Assembly: GCF_030463535.1 (NCBI RefSeq)
Contig: NC_132879.1
Coordinates: forward strand, 219,414 to 283,413
Direction of reading: 5' to 3'
DNA: 64,000 nucleotides
From: Salminus brasiliensis
Taxonomy: Eukaryota; Chordata; Actinopteri; Characiformes; Bryconidae
Of this stretch, positions 1 through 13,885 are shown piece by piece. Under the pieces are notes generated by a model. It was given only the letters and a program-made list of their open reading frames with translations. It did no database searches and had not been told where the DNA came from. The translations under genes and the position numbers were made by a program. Positions within the stretch are counted from its first letter, which is position 1. Every line of letters begins with the position of its first letter.

Positions 1-163
1 GGGGGGGGGGGGTTATCTGACCCCACAGAGGAGCAGAGCGAGGGATGATGAAAGAGAGAGAGGGGGGGGCGGAGGAGCTCTCGGCTGTCAGCTTTATGAA
101 TAATGAAATAAAGAGGCTTGATTAGCAGAACCGGAGGAACCGGGGGAAATTTCAGCGCTTTAA

Positions 164-179
164 CACACACACACACACA

Positions 180-248
<69 letters not shown>

Positions 249-277
249 ACACACACACACTCACACACACACACACA
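164..277. repeat. (AC)n microsatellite
   Basis: This is a run of AC dinucleotides with a few TC interruptions. The flanks (1-163 and 278-580) show no recognisable gene. The window itself opens with a run of twelve G. Confidence 0.95.
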
Positions 278-579
278 GTGAGAACTCAGAAAGTGTTTCA
301 TGGTGTTGTTAGTGCTGAAGCTGTTAGCGCTGTAGCTGAAGGGAAGCGGACGACTCCAGTCCGGGATTATTGATCCCAGTGTTTCCTCTGATTCCGGATT
401 CTAATGGAAACCGTCATCAATCAGACGCTGCTCTGATCGGAGGCTCCGACTGACAGGATGATCAATACAGATTCTCAGTGTTGATTAGATTGATCGTGTC
501 TGACCAGACAGACAGTAGGCAATGTGACTGACCTCTCCGTTAATTCTGTAAACACCATCACACCATCAGCACACACAGA

Positions 580-1965
580 TCTCACTCCTGTCTCACTCCA
601 CCCAAATATCTCACTCCTGTCTCACTCCATCCAAATATCTCACTCCTGTCTCACTCCACCCAGAAATCTTACTCCTGTCTCACTCCACCCAGAAATCTTA
701 CTCCTGTCTCACTCCACCCTAAAATCTTACTCCTGTCTTCCTCCACCCAGAAATCTTACCGCTGTCTCACTCCACCCTAAAATCTTACTCCTGTCTCACT
801 CCACCCAGAAATCTTACTCCTGTCTCACTCCACCCAGAAATCTTACTCCTGTCTCACTCCACCCTAAAATCTTACTCCTGTCTCACTCCACCCAGAAATC
901 TTACTCCTGTCTCACTCCACCCTAAAATCTTACTCCTGTCTTCCTCCACCCAGAAATCTTACCGCTGTCTCACTCCACCCTAAAATCTTACTCCTGTCTC
1001 ACTCCACCCAGAAATCTTACCGCTGTCTCACTCCACCCTAAAATCTTACTCCTGTCTTCCTCCACCCAGAAATCTTACTCCTGTCTCACTCCACCCTAAA
1101 ATCTTACTCCTGTCTTCCTCCACCCAGAAATCTTACCGCTGTCTCACTCCACCCAGAAATCTTACCGCTGTCTCACTCCACCCAAATATCTTACTCCTGT
1201 CTCACTCCACCCAGAAATCTTACTCCTGTCTCACTCCACCCTAAAATCTTACTCCTGTCTCACTCCACCCAGAAATCTTACTCCTGTCTCACTCCACCCA
1301 GAAATCTTACTCCTGTCTCACTCCACCCTAAAATCTTACTCCTGTCTTCCTCCACCCAGAAATCTTACCGCTGTCTCACTCCACCCTAAAATCTTACTCC
1401 TGTCTCACTCCACCCAGAAATCTTACCGCTGTCTCACTCCACCCTAAAATCTTACTCCTGTCTTCCTCCACCCAGAAATCTTACTCCTGTCTCACTCCAC
1501 CCTAAAATCTTACTCCTGTCTTCCTCCACCCAGAAATCTTACCGCTGTCTCACTCCACCCAGAAATCTTACCGCTGTCTCACTCCACCCAAATATCTTAC
1601 TCCTGTCTCACTCCACCCAGAAATCTTACTCCTGTCTCACTCCACCCTAAAATCTTACTCCTGTCTCACTCCACCCAGAAATCTTACTCCTGTCTCACTC
1701 CACCCAGAAATCTTACTCCTGTCTCACTCCACCCTAAAATCTTACTCCTGTCTTCCTCCACCCAGAAATCTTACCGCTGTCTCACTCCACCCTAAAATCT
1801 TACTCCTGTCTCACTCCACTCAGAAATCTTACTCCTGTCTCACTCCACCCAGAAATCTTACTCCTGTCTCACTCCACTCAGAAATCTTACTCCTGTCTCC
1901 CTCCACCCAGAAATCTTACTCCTGTCTCACTCCACCCAGAAATCTTACTCCTGTCTTCCTCCACC
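580..1965. repeat. 29-bp minisatellite, about 47 copies
   Basis: Tandem units of about 29 bp alternate between the forms CACCCAGAAATCTTACTCCTG, here split as CACCCAGAAATC plus TTACTCCTG, and CACCCTAAAATC plus the same tail. Variants carry CCGCTG in place of CTCCTG. Blocks of variants recur in the same order at a spacing near 400 bp, for example the rare CACCCAAATATC form near 1180 and 1587, so the array grew partly by duplicating multi-unit segments. The reading frames across it are repeat artefacts. Confidence 0.93.
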
Positions 1966-2188
1966 CACGTGAAGATCTCACAGTGTGAAACAGAGGTTCT
2001 GGTTGGTTCTGCAGGTCAGCTGAACTGGAGTTAACTGCTGTTGAGACCTGGGTCGGATCAGAACCCGTATCTGGGTGGTACCGGCCCACAGGGTGTGTGT
2101 GTGACACTCTGGGTCTACAGAGACAGATTTACTGCCGAAGAACCGAGAATCTGTAATTAGTATTCATCTCCGAATCAGTCTGTCCTCC

Positions 2189-2189
<1 letters not shown>

Positions 2190-2228
<39 letters not shown>

Positions 2229-2346
2229 CAGGGGGAGGGGGGAGGGGGAAGGGAGTGCTACGGATGCTTTATGATACTCTTTAATTCTCATTAACTGATT
2301 AATCCACTGGGGGTCTGGACTGGGCGAGAGAGATTAAGATATACAT

Positions 2347-2379
<33 letters not shown>

Positions 2380-2464
2380 GAGAGAGAAGGAAAAGAGGTA
2401 GAGAGAGTTAGAGGTAGAGAAAGATCATCATAAATGGAGGTTTCTGCTGTGATTCACCCCACTT

Positions 2465-2495
<31 letters not shown>

Positions 2496-2505
2496 ACACA
2501 CACTG
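2190..2505. repeat. Microsatellite cluster (AC)n, (GA)n, (CA)n
   Basis: Three simple repeats lie close together: AC near 2192-2225, GA near 2347-2390 and CA near 2465-2503. No gene is recognised between them or in 1966-2190. Confidence 0.85.
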
Positions 2506-2744
2506 GCTGAAATCTGACATTCAGGAGCTTCGCCACCATCCTTGTGGTTGCCATAGAAATGAGAGAGCTGTGGGGTTTAGAGCGAGTCTTTGTTTTATTA
2601 AATGACTCGAAAAAATAGAGCCGTCCATCCTCGCTCGCCCATCCTCGCTCGCCCCCACTGTGACAGACCCCGCACGCTCCACACACACACTGTTATACGT
2701 CCTCCCTGTCACTCAAACCCTGCATCTCCATTTCTGTGCTTCTC

Positions 2745-3150
2745 CTCATAATTATATATCAGTGTGTTTATGATCATTTATACCTTTCTGATTATATATC
2801 AGTGTGTTTATGATTATATATATACAATATATAATTGTATTTATGATTATGTGTTTATGAGTATATATCAATGTGTTTATGATTATATATAATTGTATTT
2901 ATGATTATATGTATTTATGATTATTTATGTGTTTATGAGTATATATCAGTGTGTTTATGATTATGAATCAGTGTGTTTGTGATGATTTAACTGTGTTTAT
3001 GATTCTATATCAGTGTGTTTGTGATTATGATTCATGTACATAACTATAAATAATATTTAGTGTGTATTTAGACATAACAGCACATTTTAACTATACATGT
3101 AGTTATGAGCATGTATTACATTAACACAGTCATGTATAGTTATATATAGT
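2745..3150. repeat. Degenerate AT-rich tandem repeat
   Basis: The phrases TGATTATATATCAGTGTG and GTGTTTATGA recur irregularly with diverged spacing. This looks like an old, decayed AT-rich minisatellite. No coding signal is seen. Confidence 0.6.
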
Positions 3151-3420
3151 TATAAACACTGTTTAAGAGCCTATTAGTTCTGATTGAGAGGGTAAAGCCT
3201 GCGGTCTGGATTCTGAGGGGAACCAGTATGTATTATTTAGAGTCTTTGCAGTTTTATTCAGATGTTCTCACGATTTATTAATTATGAATGTGACATCAGA
3301 CGCACCTTTATATAAGATAGAAGATGCAGGAGAAGATTAAGTGTGTGATATTCAAAATATGTTTACAGTTTATTTTCCTGTCTCCAGGGGGAATATTTAG
3401 TTAGGATGAGTAAACACATC

Positions 3421-3440
3421 TCAGAGAGAGAGAGAGAGAG

Positions 3441-3478
<38 letters not shown>
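3421..3478. repeat. (GA)n-(GT)n compound microsatellite
   Basis: An AG run passes directly into a GT run. The surrounding 3150-3600 holds no recognisable gene. Confidence 0.9.
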
Positions 3479-3481
<3 letters not shown>

Positions 3482-3614
3482 CTGCTCTGAATAAAACATA
3501 CCCAGTACACACAGCAGGATAATGAAAACCATCACTGTCAGGATAAACAGGAGCTCAAGATCCAATCCAGCAGTGAGTCATACAGTGACAGAAACCTCAT
3601 AATCCAGTCTACTA

Positions 3615-4015
3615 CAGATTACTGAGGTCCTCCACTCGCTTTGAGGAGTGACCAGCCTGACTTCAGCCTCTAATTTCAGATTTGAGGAGTGACCAGTCTA
3701 ACTTCAGCCTCTAATTCCAGATTTGAGGAGTGACCAGCCTGACTTCAGCCTCTAATTCCAGATTTGAGGAGTGACCAGTCTGACTTCAGCCTCTAATTCC
3801 AGATTTGAGGAGTGACCAGTCTGACTTCAGCCTCTAATTCCAGATTTGAGGAGTGACCAGTCTGACTTCAGCCTCTAATTCCAGATTTGAGGAGTGACCA
3901 GTCTGACTTCAGCCTCTAATTCCAGATTTGAGGAGTGACCAGCCTGACTTCAGCCTCTAATTTCAGATTTGAGGAGTGACCAGCCTGACTTCAGCCTCTA
4001 ATTTCAGATTTCCAC
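3615..4015. repeat. 41-bp minisatellite, about 9 copies
   Basis: Each unit reads AGATTTGAGGAGTGACCAG, then C or T, then TGACTTCAGCCTCTAATT. Copies differ mainly at single positions such as AGCCTG versus AGTCTG, which indicates recent homogenisation. Confidence 0.93.
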
Positions 4016-4239
4016 ATGCCTGGGTGGCTCTGCTGCAGCTAAGCTTCATAAGCCTCAAAGCTTTAGTGCTGATTGGTGGGGTATAAACTTCCATTAATTA
4101 TTAGCTACATTAGCCTCATAGTTCCAATGCTAATTGGACAACATTATTTGTTGCTGATGGTCTGATCTCAGATCATCTGAAGTGGCTGTTCTGCAGTGAG
4201 GAGCTGATCCTAAATTAGTCTTAAAGCTGAGTGATTACA

Positions 4240-5580
4240 GTCATTTCCATTACAGTCATTTCCACCAGTCATTTCCACCAGTCATTTCCATGAGTCATTT
4301 CCACCAGTCATTTCCATTAGTCATTTCCATTACAATCATTTCCACCAGTCATTTCCATCAGTCATGTACATTACAATCATTTCCACCAGTCATTTCCATC
4401 AGTTATGTTCATTACAGTCATTTCCATTACAGTCATTTCCACCAGTCATTTCCATTACAGTCATTACCATTACAGTCATTTCCACCAGTCATTTCCATTA
4501 CAGTCATTACCAGTACAGTCATTTCCACCAGTCATTTCCATTACAGTAATTTTCATTACAGTCATTTCCATTACAGTCATTTCCATCAGTCATTTCCATC
4601 AGTTATGTTCCTTACGGTAATTTCCATTACAGTCATTTCCATTGCAGTAATTTCCATTACAGTCATGTTCATTACAGTTATTTCCATTACAGTAATTTCC
4701 ATTACAGTCATATCCATTACAGTAATTTCCACCAGTCATTTCCATTACAGTCATTTCCATTACAGTCATGTCCACCAGTCATTTCCATTACAGTCATGTG
4801 CACCAATCATTTCCATCAGTCATGTCCATTACAGTCATTTCCACCAGTCATTTCTATTACAGTCATGTCCACCAGTCCTTTCCATTGCAGTCATTTCCAC
4901 CAGCCATTTTCATTACAGTCATTTCCATTACAGTCATCTTCATTACAGCCATTTCAATTACAGTCATTTACATTAGTCATTTCCACCAGTCATGTCCATC
5001 ACAGTAATTTCCATTACAGTCATTTCCACCAGTCATTTCCACCAGTTATTTCCACCAGTCATTTTCATCAGTCATTTCCATTAGTCATTTCCACCAGTCA
5101 TTTCCATTACAGTTATTTCCATTAGTCATTTCCACCAGTCATTTCCATTACAGTCATTTCCATTACAGTCATGTTCATTACAGTCATGTTCATTACAGTC
5201 ATTCCATTACAGTCATTTCCATTACAGTCATGTCCACCAGTCATTTCCAACAGTCATTTACATCAGTCATGCCCATTGCAGTCATTTCCATTACAGTCAT
5301 TTCCATAAGTCATTTACATCAGTCATGCCCATTGCAGTCATTTCCATTACAGTCATTTCCATTAGTCATTTGTATTACAGACATTCCCACCACTCATTTC
5401 CACCAGTCATGTCCATTACAGTCATTTGCATTACAGTCATTTCCATCAGTCATGTCCATTACAGTCATGTCCATTACAGTCATTTCCATTACAGTCATGT
5501 TCATTACAGTCATTTCCATTACAGTCATGTTCATTACAGTCATGTTCATTACAGTCATTTCCGTTACAGTCATTTCCCTG
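4240..5580. repeat. 13/15-bp minisatellite (CATTTCCATTACAGT type)
   Basis: Two short unit types are interspersed over about 1.3 kb: a 15-mer CATTTCCATTACAGT and a 13-mer CATTTCCACCAGT, with CATGTCC and CATGTTC variants. Open frames in several registers result from the absence of stop codons in the unit and are not genes. Confidence 0.93.
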
Positions 5581-6483
5581 CAGTAGTGAATATGTGTGGA
5601 CGCTCTGGAGGGCTGCTGTTCTACAGGTTAGGTGAGGTGTGTGCAGTGGTGTGTAGTTGGACTGGCGGTGTCTCAGAGACAGTCTGAGAGGGATAATCTG
5701 AGGACTCCAGCCCTGTGCTGATCCTGCACTCCGCCTCAGCACTGCAGAGCCTCTGAGACTGCGAGTCCTGACAGAAAATCAATGGTCTTGGTGATCAATA
5801 AAGTTATTAATGGTGTGAAAAGGAATCAGTGAATCATGCTTGTTTAATTAGAAGGTACTGATTCATCTGCGTAACTTTCATCATATTAGAGTTGATTATA
5901 ATTGACAGTAGACAGTAGTGTTTTCAGATTTATCATTATTAAAATGTAATTAATGAACATGTAGAGAAAGTTTATTGTTTATTGTTTGTTTTGCAGCTCT
6001 GTGTAAATAACCCCTCTGGTCATGTTTGTGTAGTAAGTGTGTTTTTAATTACGGTTCTGATTTGAATAATTAAACTGGGGTGAATCTGAGTTTCTCTGAT
6101 GAACTGAAGTGTTTCTGAAGCCACTGAGATCAAAGATAAGATCATTATTATTCAGCTCAGAGAGACACTACAGGAAACCACTGTAATAAACCACTCACAA
6201 ACACTCAACCATCCGCAGATATTCTGCAGAACCGAGAGCGTTCCTCCCTGCAGAACCCTTCAGCTCAGATCACCATTTGTTTTGTTCAAACTTGATTTTG
6301 AAGATTGAAACTCTCAGCTCTGAAAGCTTCAGGGGTTCGACCTCATTCTCTCTCCCTCTCGCTGTAATGAGAGCGGACAGCCTGACTGTGAGGCAGGAAG
6401 AAAACAGAGGAGTCAAACAGCAGCTCAGATCAGAACATCTGCAGAACACAGCCTTCTCTCAGCTCAGCTCACAGAACCCTGAT
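5581..6483. other. Non-repetitive stretch, no gene recognised
   Basis: This is mostly unique sequence between two arrays. I find no convincing exon, RNA gene or mobile element on either strand. Confidence 0.5.
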
Positions 6484-9400
6484 CTAATAACATTAATATC
6501 CAGAATGAAGCTCTTATAACATTAATATCCAGTATGAAGCTCTAATAGCATTAATATCCAGTATGAAACTCTAATAACATTAATATCCAGTATGAAGCTC
6601 TAATAACATTAATATCCAGTATGAAGCTCTAATAGCATTAATATCCAGTATGAAGCTCTAATAGCATTAATATCCAGTATGAAACTCTAATAACATTAAT
6701 ATCCAGTATGAGCTCTAATAACATTAATATCCAGTATGAAGCTATAATAAATTAATATCCAGTATGAAGCTATAATATCATTAATATCCAGTATGAAGTT
6801 CTAATAACATTAATATCCAGTATGAAGCTCTAATAAAATTAATAATCCAGTATGAAGCTCTGATAACATTAATATCCAGTATGAATCTCTAATAACATTA
6901 ATATCCAGTATGAAGTTCTAATAAAATTAATATCCAGTATGAAGTTCTAATATCATTAATATCCAGTATAAAGCTCTAATATCATTAATATCCAGTATAA
7001 AGTTCTAATAATATTAATATCCAGTATGAAGCTCTAATAACATTAATATCCAGTATGAAGTTCTAATATCATTAATATCCAGTATAAAGCTCTAATATCA
7101 TTAATATCCAGTATAAAGTTCTAATAATATTAATATCCAGTATGAAGCTCTAATAACATTAATATCCAGTATGAAGTTCTAATATCATTAATATCCAGTA
7201 TAAAGCTCTAATAGCATTAATATCCAGTATGAAGTTCTAATAACATTAATATTGAGTATGAATTTCTAATAACATTAATATCCAGAATGAAGTTCTAATA
7301 ACATTAATATCCAGTTTGAAGCTCTAATAACATTAATATCCAGTATAAAGTTCTAATAATATTAATAATCCAGTATGAAGCTCTAATAGCATTAATATCC
7401 AGTATGAAGCTCTAATAACATTAATATCCAGTATGAAGCTCTAATATCATTAATATCCGGTATGAAGCTCTAATAACATTAATATCCAGAATGAAGCTCT
7501 AATAACATTAATATCCAGTATGAAGCTTTAATAACATTAATATCCAGTATGAAGCTCTAATAACATTAATATCCAGTATGAAGTTCTAATAACATTAATA
7601 TCCAGTATGAAGCTCTAATAACATTAATATCCAGTATGAAGCTCTAATAACATTCATATCCAGTATAAAGCTCTAATATCATTAATATCCAGTATAAAGT
7701 TCTAATAATATTAATATCCAGTATGAAGCTCTAATAACATTAATATCCAGTATGAAGTTCTAATATCATTAATATCCAGTATAAAGCTCTAATATCATTA
7801 ATATCCAGTATAAAGTTCTAATAATATTAATATCCAGTATGAAGCTCTAATAACATTAATATCCAGTATGAAGTTCTAATATCATTAATATCCAGTATAA
7901 AGCTCTAATAGCATTAATATCCAGTATGAAGTTCTAATATCATTAATATCCAGTATAAAGCTCTAATAGCATTAATATCCAGTATGAAGTTCTAATAACA
8001 TTAATATTGAGTATGAATTTCTAATAACATTAATATCCAGAATGAAGTTCTAATAACATTAATATCCAGTTTGAAGCTCTAATAACATTAATATCCAGTA
8101 TAAAGTTCTAATAATATTAATAATCCAGTATGAAGCTCTAATAGCATTAATATCCAGTATGAAGCTCTAATAACATTAATATCCAGTATGAAGCTCTAAT
8201 ATCATTAATATCCGGTATGAAGCTCTAATAACATTAATATCCAGAATGAAGCTCTAATAACATTAATATCCAGTATGAAGTTCTAATAACATTAATATCC
8301 AGTATGAAGCTCTAATAACATTAATATCCAGTATGAAGTTCTAATAACATTAATATCCAGTATGAAGCTCTAATAGCATTAATATCCAGTATGAAACTCT
8401 AATAACATTAATATCCAGAATGAAGCTCTAATAACATTAATATCCAGTATGAAGCTCTAATAACATTAATATCCAGTATGAAGCTCTAATAACATTAATA
8501 TCCAGAATGAAGCTCTAATAACATTAATATCCGGTATGAAGCTCTAATAACATTAATATCCAGTATGAAGCTCTAATAACATTAATATCCAGTGTGAAGC
8601 TCTAATAATATAAATATTCAGTATGAAGCTCTAATAACAATAATATCCAGAATGAAGCTCTAATAACATTAATATCCAATATGAAGCTCTAATAACATTA
8701 ATATCCAGTATGAAGCTCTAATAAAATTAATATCCAATATGAAGCTCTAATAACATTAATATCCAGTATGAAGCTCTAATAACATTAATATCCAGTATGA
8801 AGCTCTAATAACATTAATATCCAGTATAAAGCTCTAATATCATTAATATCCAGTATAAAGTTCTAATAATATTAATATCCAGTATGAAGCTCTAATAACA
8901 TTAATATCCAGTATGAAGTTCTAATATCATTAATATCCAGTATAAAGCTCTAATATCATTAATATCCAGTATAAAGTTCTAATAATATTAATATCCAGTA
9001 TGAAGCTCTAATAACATTAATATCCAGTATGAAGTTCTAATATCATTAATATCCAGTATAAAGCTCTAATAGCATTAATATCCAGTATGAAGTTCTAATA
9101 ACATTAATATTGAGTATGAATTTCTAATAACATTAATATCCAGAATGAAGTTCTAATAACATTAATATCCAGTTTGAAGCTCTAATAACATTAATATCCA
9201 GTATAAAGTTCTAATAATATTAATAATCCAGTATGAAGCTCTAATAGCATTAATATCCAGTATGAAGCTCTAATAACATTAATATCCAGTATGAAGCTCT
9301 AATATCATTAATATCCGGTATGAAGCTCTAATAACATTAATATCCAGAATGAAGCTCTAATAACATTAATATCCAGTATGAAGCTTTAATTACATTAATA

Positions 9401-10312
9401 TCCAGTATGAAGCTCTAATAACATTAATATCCAGTATGAAGTTCTAATAACATTAATATCCAGTATGAAGCTCTAATAACATTAATATCCAGTATGAAGC
9501 TCTAATAGCATTAATATCCAGTATGAAACTCTAATAACATTAATATCCAGTATGAAGCTCTAATAACATTAATATCCAGTATGAAGCTTTAATTACATTA
9601 ATATCCAGTATGAAGCTCTAATAACATTAATATCCAGTATGAAGTTCTAATAACATTAATATCCAGTATGAAGCTCTAATAGCATTAATATCCAGTATGA
9701 AACTCTAATAGCATTAATATCCAGTATGAAACTCTAATAACATTAATATCCAGTATGAAGCTCTAATAACATTAATATCCAGAATGAAGCTCTAATAACA
9801 TTAATATCCAGTATGAAGCTTTAATTACATTAATATCCAGTATGAAGCTCTAATAACATTAATATCCAGTATGAAGTTCTAATAACATTAATATCCAGTA
9901 TGAAGCTCTAATAGCATTAATATCCAGTATGAAACTCTAATAACATTAATATCCAGTATGAAGCTCTAATAACATTAATATCCAGTATGAAGCTCTAATA
10001 ACATTAATATCCAGTGTGAAGCTCTAATAATATAAATATTCAGTATGAAGCTCTAATAACAATAATATCCAGAATGAAGCTCTAATAACATTAATATCCA
10101 GTATGAAGCTCTAATAACATTAATATCCAATATGAAGCTCTAATAACATTAATATCCGGTATGAAGCTCTAATAACATTAATATCCAGTATGAAGCTCTA
10201 ATAACATTAATATCCAGTATGAAGCTCTAATAACATTAATATCCGGTATGAAGCTCTAATAACATTAATATCCAGTATGAAGCTCTAATAACATTAATAT
10301 CCAGTATGAATA
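6484..10312. repeat. 29-bp AT-rich satellite, block 1 (about 130 copies)
   Basis: The unit is ATTAATATCCAGTATGAAG followed by CTCTAATAAC. Diagnostic variants show duplication of multi-unit segments: the rare ATTGAGTATGAATTT form occurs at 7251, 8006 and 9109, spacings of 755 and 1103 bp, close to 26 and 38 monomers. The same family, in the same orientation, forms the 45088-56665 block. Confidence 0.96.
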
Positions 10313-10735
10313 TCTAATAGTATGTGATTGATTATATGTCGGGTATTATTGGTTATTAATGAAACTGTGTAAATGAGTTGGGTGTAATGAATTTTTAATG
10401 TAATTGTTAATTAGGAGTAATTGATTGGTAATTGACTAATAATTAAGAATACATTCTTGTTTGTTTCATAACAATAATATAATCATCATAAAGTTTCATG
10501 GATTATTAAATGGTTATTAATTGACTGTCATAAAATATGATCTGGTCATTAACTGAGTTTAAATGATGATGTGTTTGCATGATTGATTATTAGTTGAGCA
10601 GTAAATTGATGATTGAGTGAAATTGATTGTTAATTGATTATTAATTTAGGGGTTTAATCTGATAACATCTGTAACAGAGAATCACTGGCGGGGGGGTGCT
10701 TGTGTGTGGAGTGTGTGACTGAAGTGACTGTTTAA

Positions 10736-10791
<56 letters not shown>

Positions 10792-10900
10792 CAGTGAAAA
10801 TAGGGCACGTGTCCGGGGGCTCTGAGGCTCAGTGTGATGTGATTAAATCTCTGCACTTCATTAAAAAATCACAACCAACACTGACCCACTATTCTCTACT

Positions 10901-10939
<39 letters not shown>

Positions 10940-11046
10940 TGTGTGTGAGGAAAAAAGTGAACACGTCTTTTCTAACTTTATTTAGTTTAAAAGCAGCAGA
11001 ACTCAGAACTCATGTTTACAAAAATGAACCAATCAGGTTTGAGTGT
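10313..11046. other. AT-rich intergenic DNA with two (GT)n tracts
   Basis: After the satellite comes AT-rich unique DNA with no gene recognised. GT runs lie near 10737-10791 and 10903-10949. TTTATT at 10977-10982 reads AATAAA on the minus strand and is a weak candidate poly(A) signal for the esterase ending at 11323. Confidence 0.55.
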
Positions 11047-11240
11047 GTGGACAGAAGTATTGGGACACCTGCTCATTCACTGTTTCTCCTAAAATCAAGG
11101 CTATTAAAAGAGCTGATCCTGCTTCTGTTGGAGTTACTGTCTCTACTGTGCAGAGAAGAAGACTTTCTACTAGACGTTAGAGGAGCATTGCTGTTAGGAT
11201 TTGATTGCATTCAGCAACAAGTGCATTAGTGAGATCACAA
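11047..11240. mobile_element. MITE fragment, same family as 23200-23598
   Basis: The segment begins with AAGTATTGGGACACCTG and contains GCTTCTGTTGGAG and AGAGAAGAAGAC. All three are shared with the longer copy in krr1 intron 1. The right half and right terminal repeat are missing. It lies just downstream of the esterase stop codon, so it may form part of that 3' untranslated region. Confidence 0.7.
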
Positions 11241-11322
11241 AGGCGAAGGCGTGGCACAGTGAACCGCTGCAGCTAGCTGACTTATTAAGGGTTCCACCAC
11301 CTTCTAAATCCCAGTTTAACTC

Positions 11323-12251
11323 TCAGTAGATCCCCAGTTTGTCCCAGAAGTCGCAGATGTCGTTGCGTGATCCGGCCTGTGCGTGAGCCCGTACCGTTAG
11401 GTTCATCATGAGCCAGCCACTGGAGGCGCTGTACTGAGGCCAGGCCGGGGGGCGCTGTTGCCTGCAGAACTGGGTCAGCAGGGTGCGCGAGGAGGGGTCG
11501 GCAGAGTGTGCGAACGAACCCCAGTAGCACAGCATACGATTGGACAGCAGCCGCTCAGCCGGGGTCAGGGTGAAGTTCGCCACGGCCGCTGAGCCAAACA
11601 GGAAAGGAAGCTCCGCCCCGTGACACACCTGGTCATAACAGGAGGTGAGACCGGACCAGACGCGGCGGTCACTCGCAACGTGGTCGAACACGTACGTCCA
11701 CACAGAGCCGCCGGTCAGCGCTGCTGCACGAGCCGACCGCCGGGATGGACACAGGAACACGTAGTCCGTCACCATCTGCAGCACCAACAGAGGATTAGTG
11801 AGGCTGTTAAACCTGTAGGGGGCGGCCTAGAGACTTACATACAGCGATGTACCACTTCAGCCTACAGCAGTTTAGCCCCACCCATTCAACCTACTGGAAC
11901 TAAACTCCACCCATTCAGCTTACAGAGGCTTAGTCCCACCCATTCACGCTACAGCAGTTTAGCCCCACCCATTCAACCTACGGGAACTTAACTCCACCCA
12001 TTCAGCTTACAGAGGCTTAGTCCCACCCATTCACACTACAGCAGTTTAGCCCCACCCATTCAGCCTACATCAGTTCAGCCACACCCATTCAGCCTACAGC
12101 AGTTTAGCCCCACCCATTCAACCTACAGCACTTTAGCCCCACCCACTCAGTTCATGGCAGTGTTAATGTGTGTATGAGTCCACATTACTGATCTCAGTCT
12201 GTTACCTCGTAACTACACACACACACACAGGCACACAAAGTAATCGCATGG

Positions 12252-12285
<34 letters not shown>

Positions 12286-13555
12286 AAGCTGCTGTATCAG
12301 GCTGATAAACACCTTCTGAGTAGTGTTTGATGCAGCAGCAGCGCCTCCTTGTGGCAGTGGGGAAACAGTGCTGTTAATAAATGAATGGTAATAAAACACG
12401 TTTAAATCTGCGATATTAATAAATCATCTCCCGCTGCTCCTCACGCTGAAACACGAGGGCTTGTTCTGCACTGCAGCTCTTTAATAGGTTCTACGTTCTA
12501 AGTGCAGTGTTTATTTACAGAGTGCTGGCTATAGCTCAGACATTAACAGCAATCATAACAATAACAATCATCATCATCATCATCATAATTATTATTGTTA
12601 TTATAATGATGAAATGAATAAAGACACCATCATAAAGCCCCCATCCTAAAGACCCCGTCCTAAAACCTCCATCCTAAAGACACCATCCTACAGACCCCAT
12701 CCCAAAGCCCTCATCCTAGACTCCATCCTAAAGACTCCATCCCAAAGCCCTCATCCTAGACTCCATCCTAAAGACTCCATCCCAAAGCCCCCATCCTAAA
12801 GACACCATCCTACAGACCCCATCCCAAAGCCCTCATCCTAGACTCCATCCTAAAGACTCCATCCCAAAGCCTCCATCCTAAAGACACCATCCTACAGACC
12901 CCATCCCAAAGCCCTCATCCTAGACTCCATCCTAAAGACTCCATCCCAAAGCCTCCATCCTAAAGACTCCATCCCAAAGCCCCCATCCCAAAGCCCTCAT
13001 CCTAGACTCCATCCTAAAGACTCCATCCCAAAGCCTCCATCCTAAAGACTCCATCCCAAAGCCCCCATCCCAAAGCCCTCATCCTAGACTCCATCCTAAA
13101 GACTCCATCCCAAAGCCTCCATCCTAAAGACTCCATCCCAAAGCCCCCATCCCAAAGCCCCCATCCTAGACTCCATCCCAAAGCCCCCATCCCAAAGCCC
13201 CCATCCTAAAGACCAGCAAGAAAAATCACAAGACAGACACACGTTAGCCCTGGGTAAAGGGTTCTTCACCATGGTGGAACATTTGAAATGGTTCTGTTCT
13301 CAGTACGAGTCGCAGGAGTGTTCTTTCAGGACTCCAGGAAACCCTTTTGGCCTAGAGTGTGTACAGAACCATTCCCTGTCACTTTAATAAAGAACCGCCA
13401 ACAGGGGGCTTTCCTCACCTGCAAAGAACCCTGTAGTGGTTCTATATAGAACTGTTAACTAAAGAACCCTTAAAGAACCTTTTAAGAGTTTGCAACTTTT
13501 TCACACTTAGACCATCGTCTGGATCAGGGGTTCAGGACAGACTTACACCAATCAG

Positions 13556-13596
<41 letters not shown>

Positions 13597-13847
13597 CTGT
13601 GCAAGCAGGTGGCGATGGTCCGGGCCGGGGTAGAGGGGGAGGTACTTGTGCAGGATGCGGAGTGTGTGATGCTTGAAGATGGCGGTGGTGTAAACCGAGC
13701 ACTCCAGCGCCGTCACAGCCTTCCTGAACACACCGTACACAAACACCACCCCCTCCGCAGAGGTGGTCCCTACACACACACACACACACACAGAGTTCTA
13801 GAATCAGTTCTGATATTGTCTCTGATACAGTTACTAATATTATATGC

Positions 13848-13885
<38 letters not shown>

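Noticed and set aside
4290-5740. Ser/His-rich and Asn/Asp/Cys-rich open frames
   Set aside because: They come from the 13/15-bp minisatellite and are open in several registers.
6484-10312. CRISPR-like array of regularly spaced repeats
   Set aside because: The whole unit repeats with no unique spacers, and the genome is a vertebrate.
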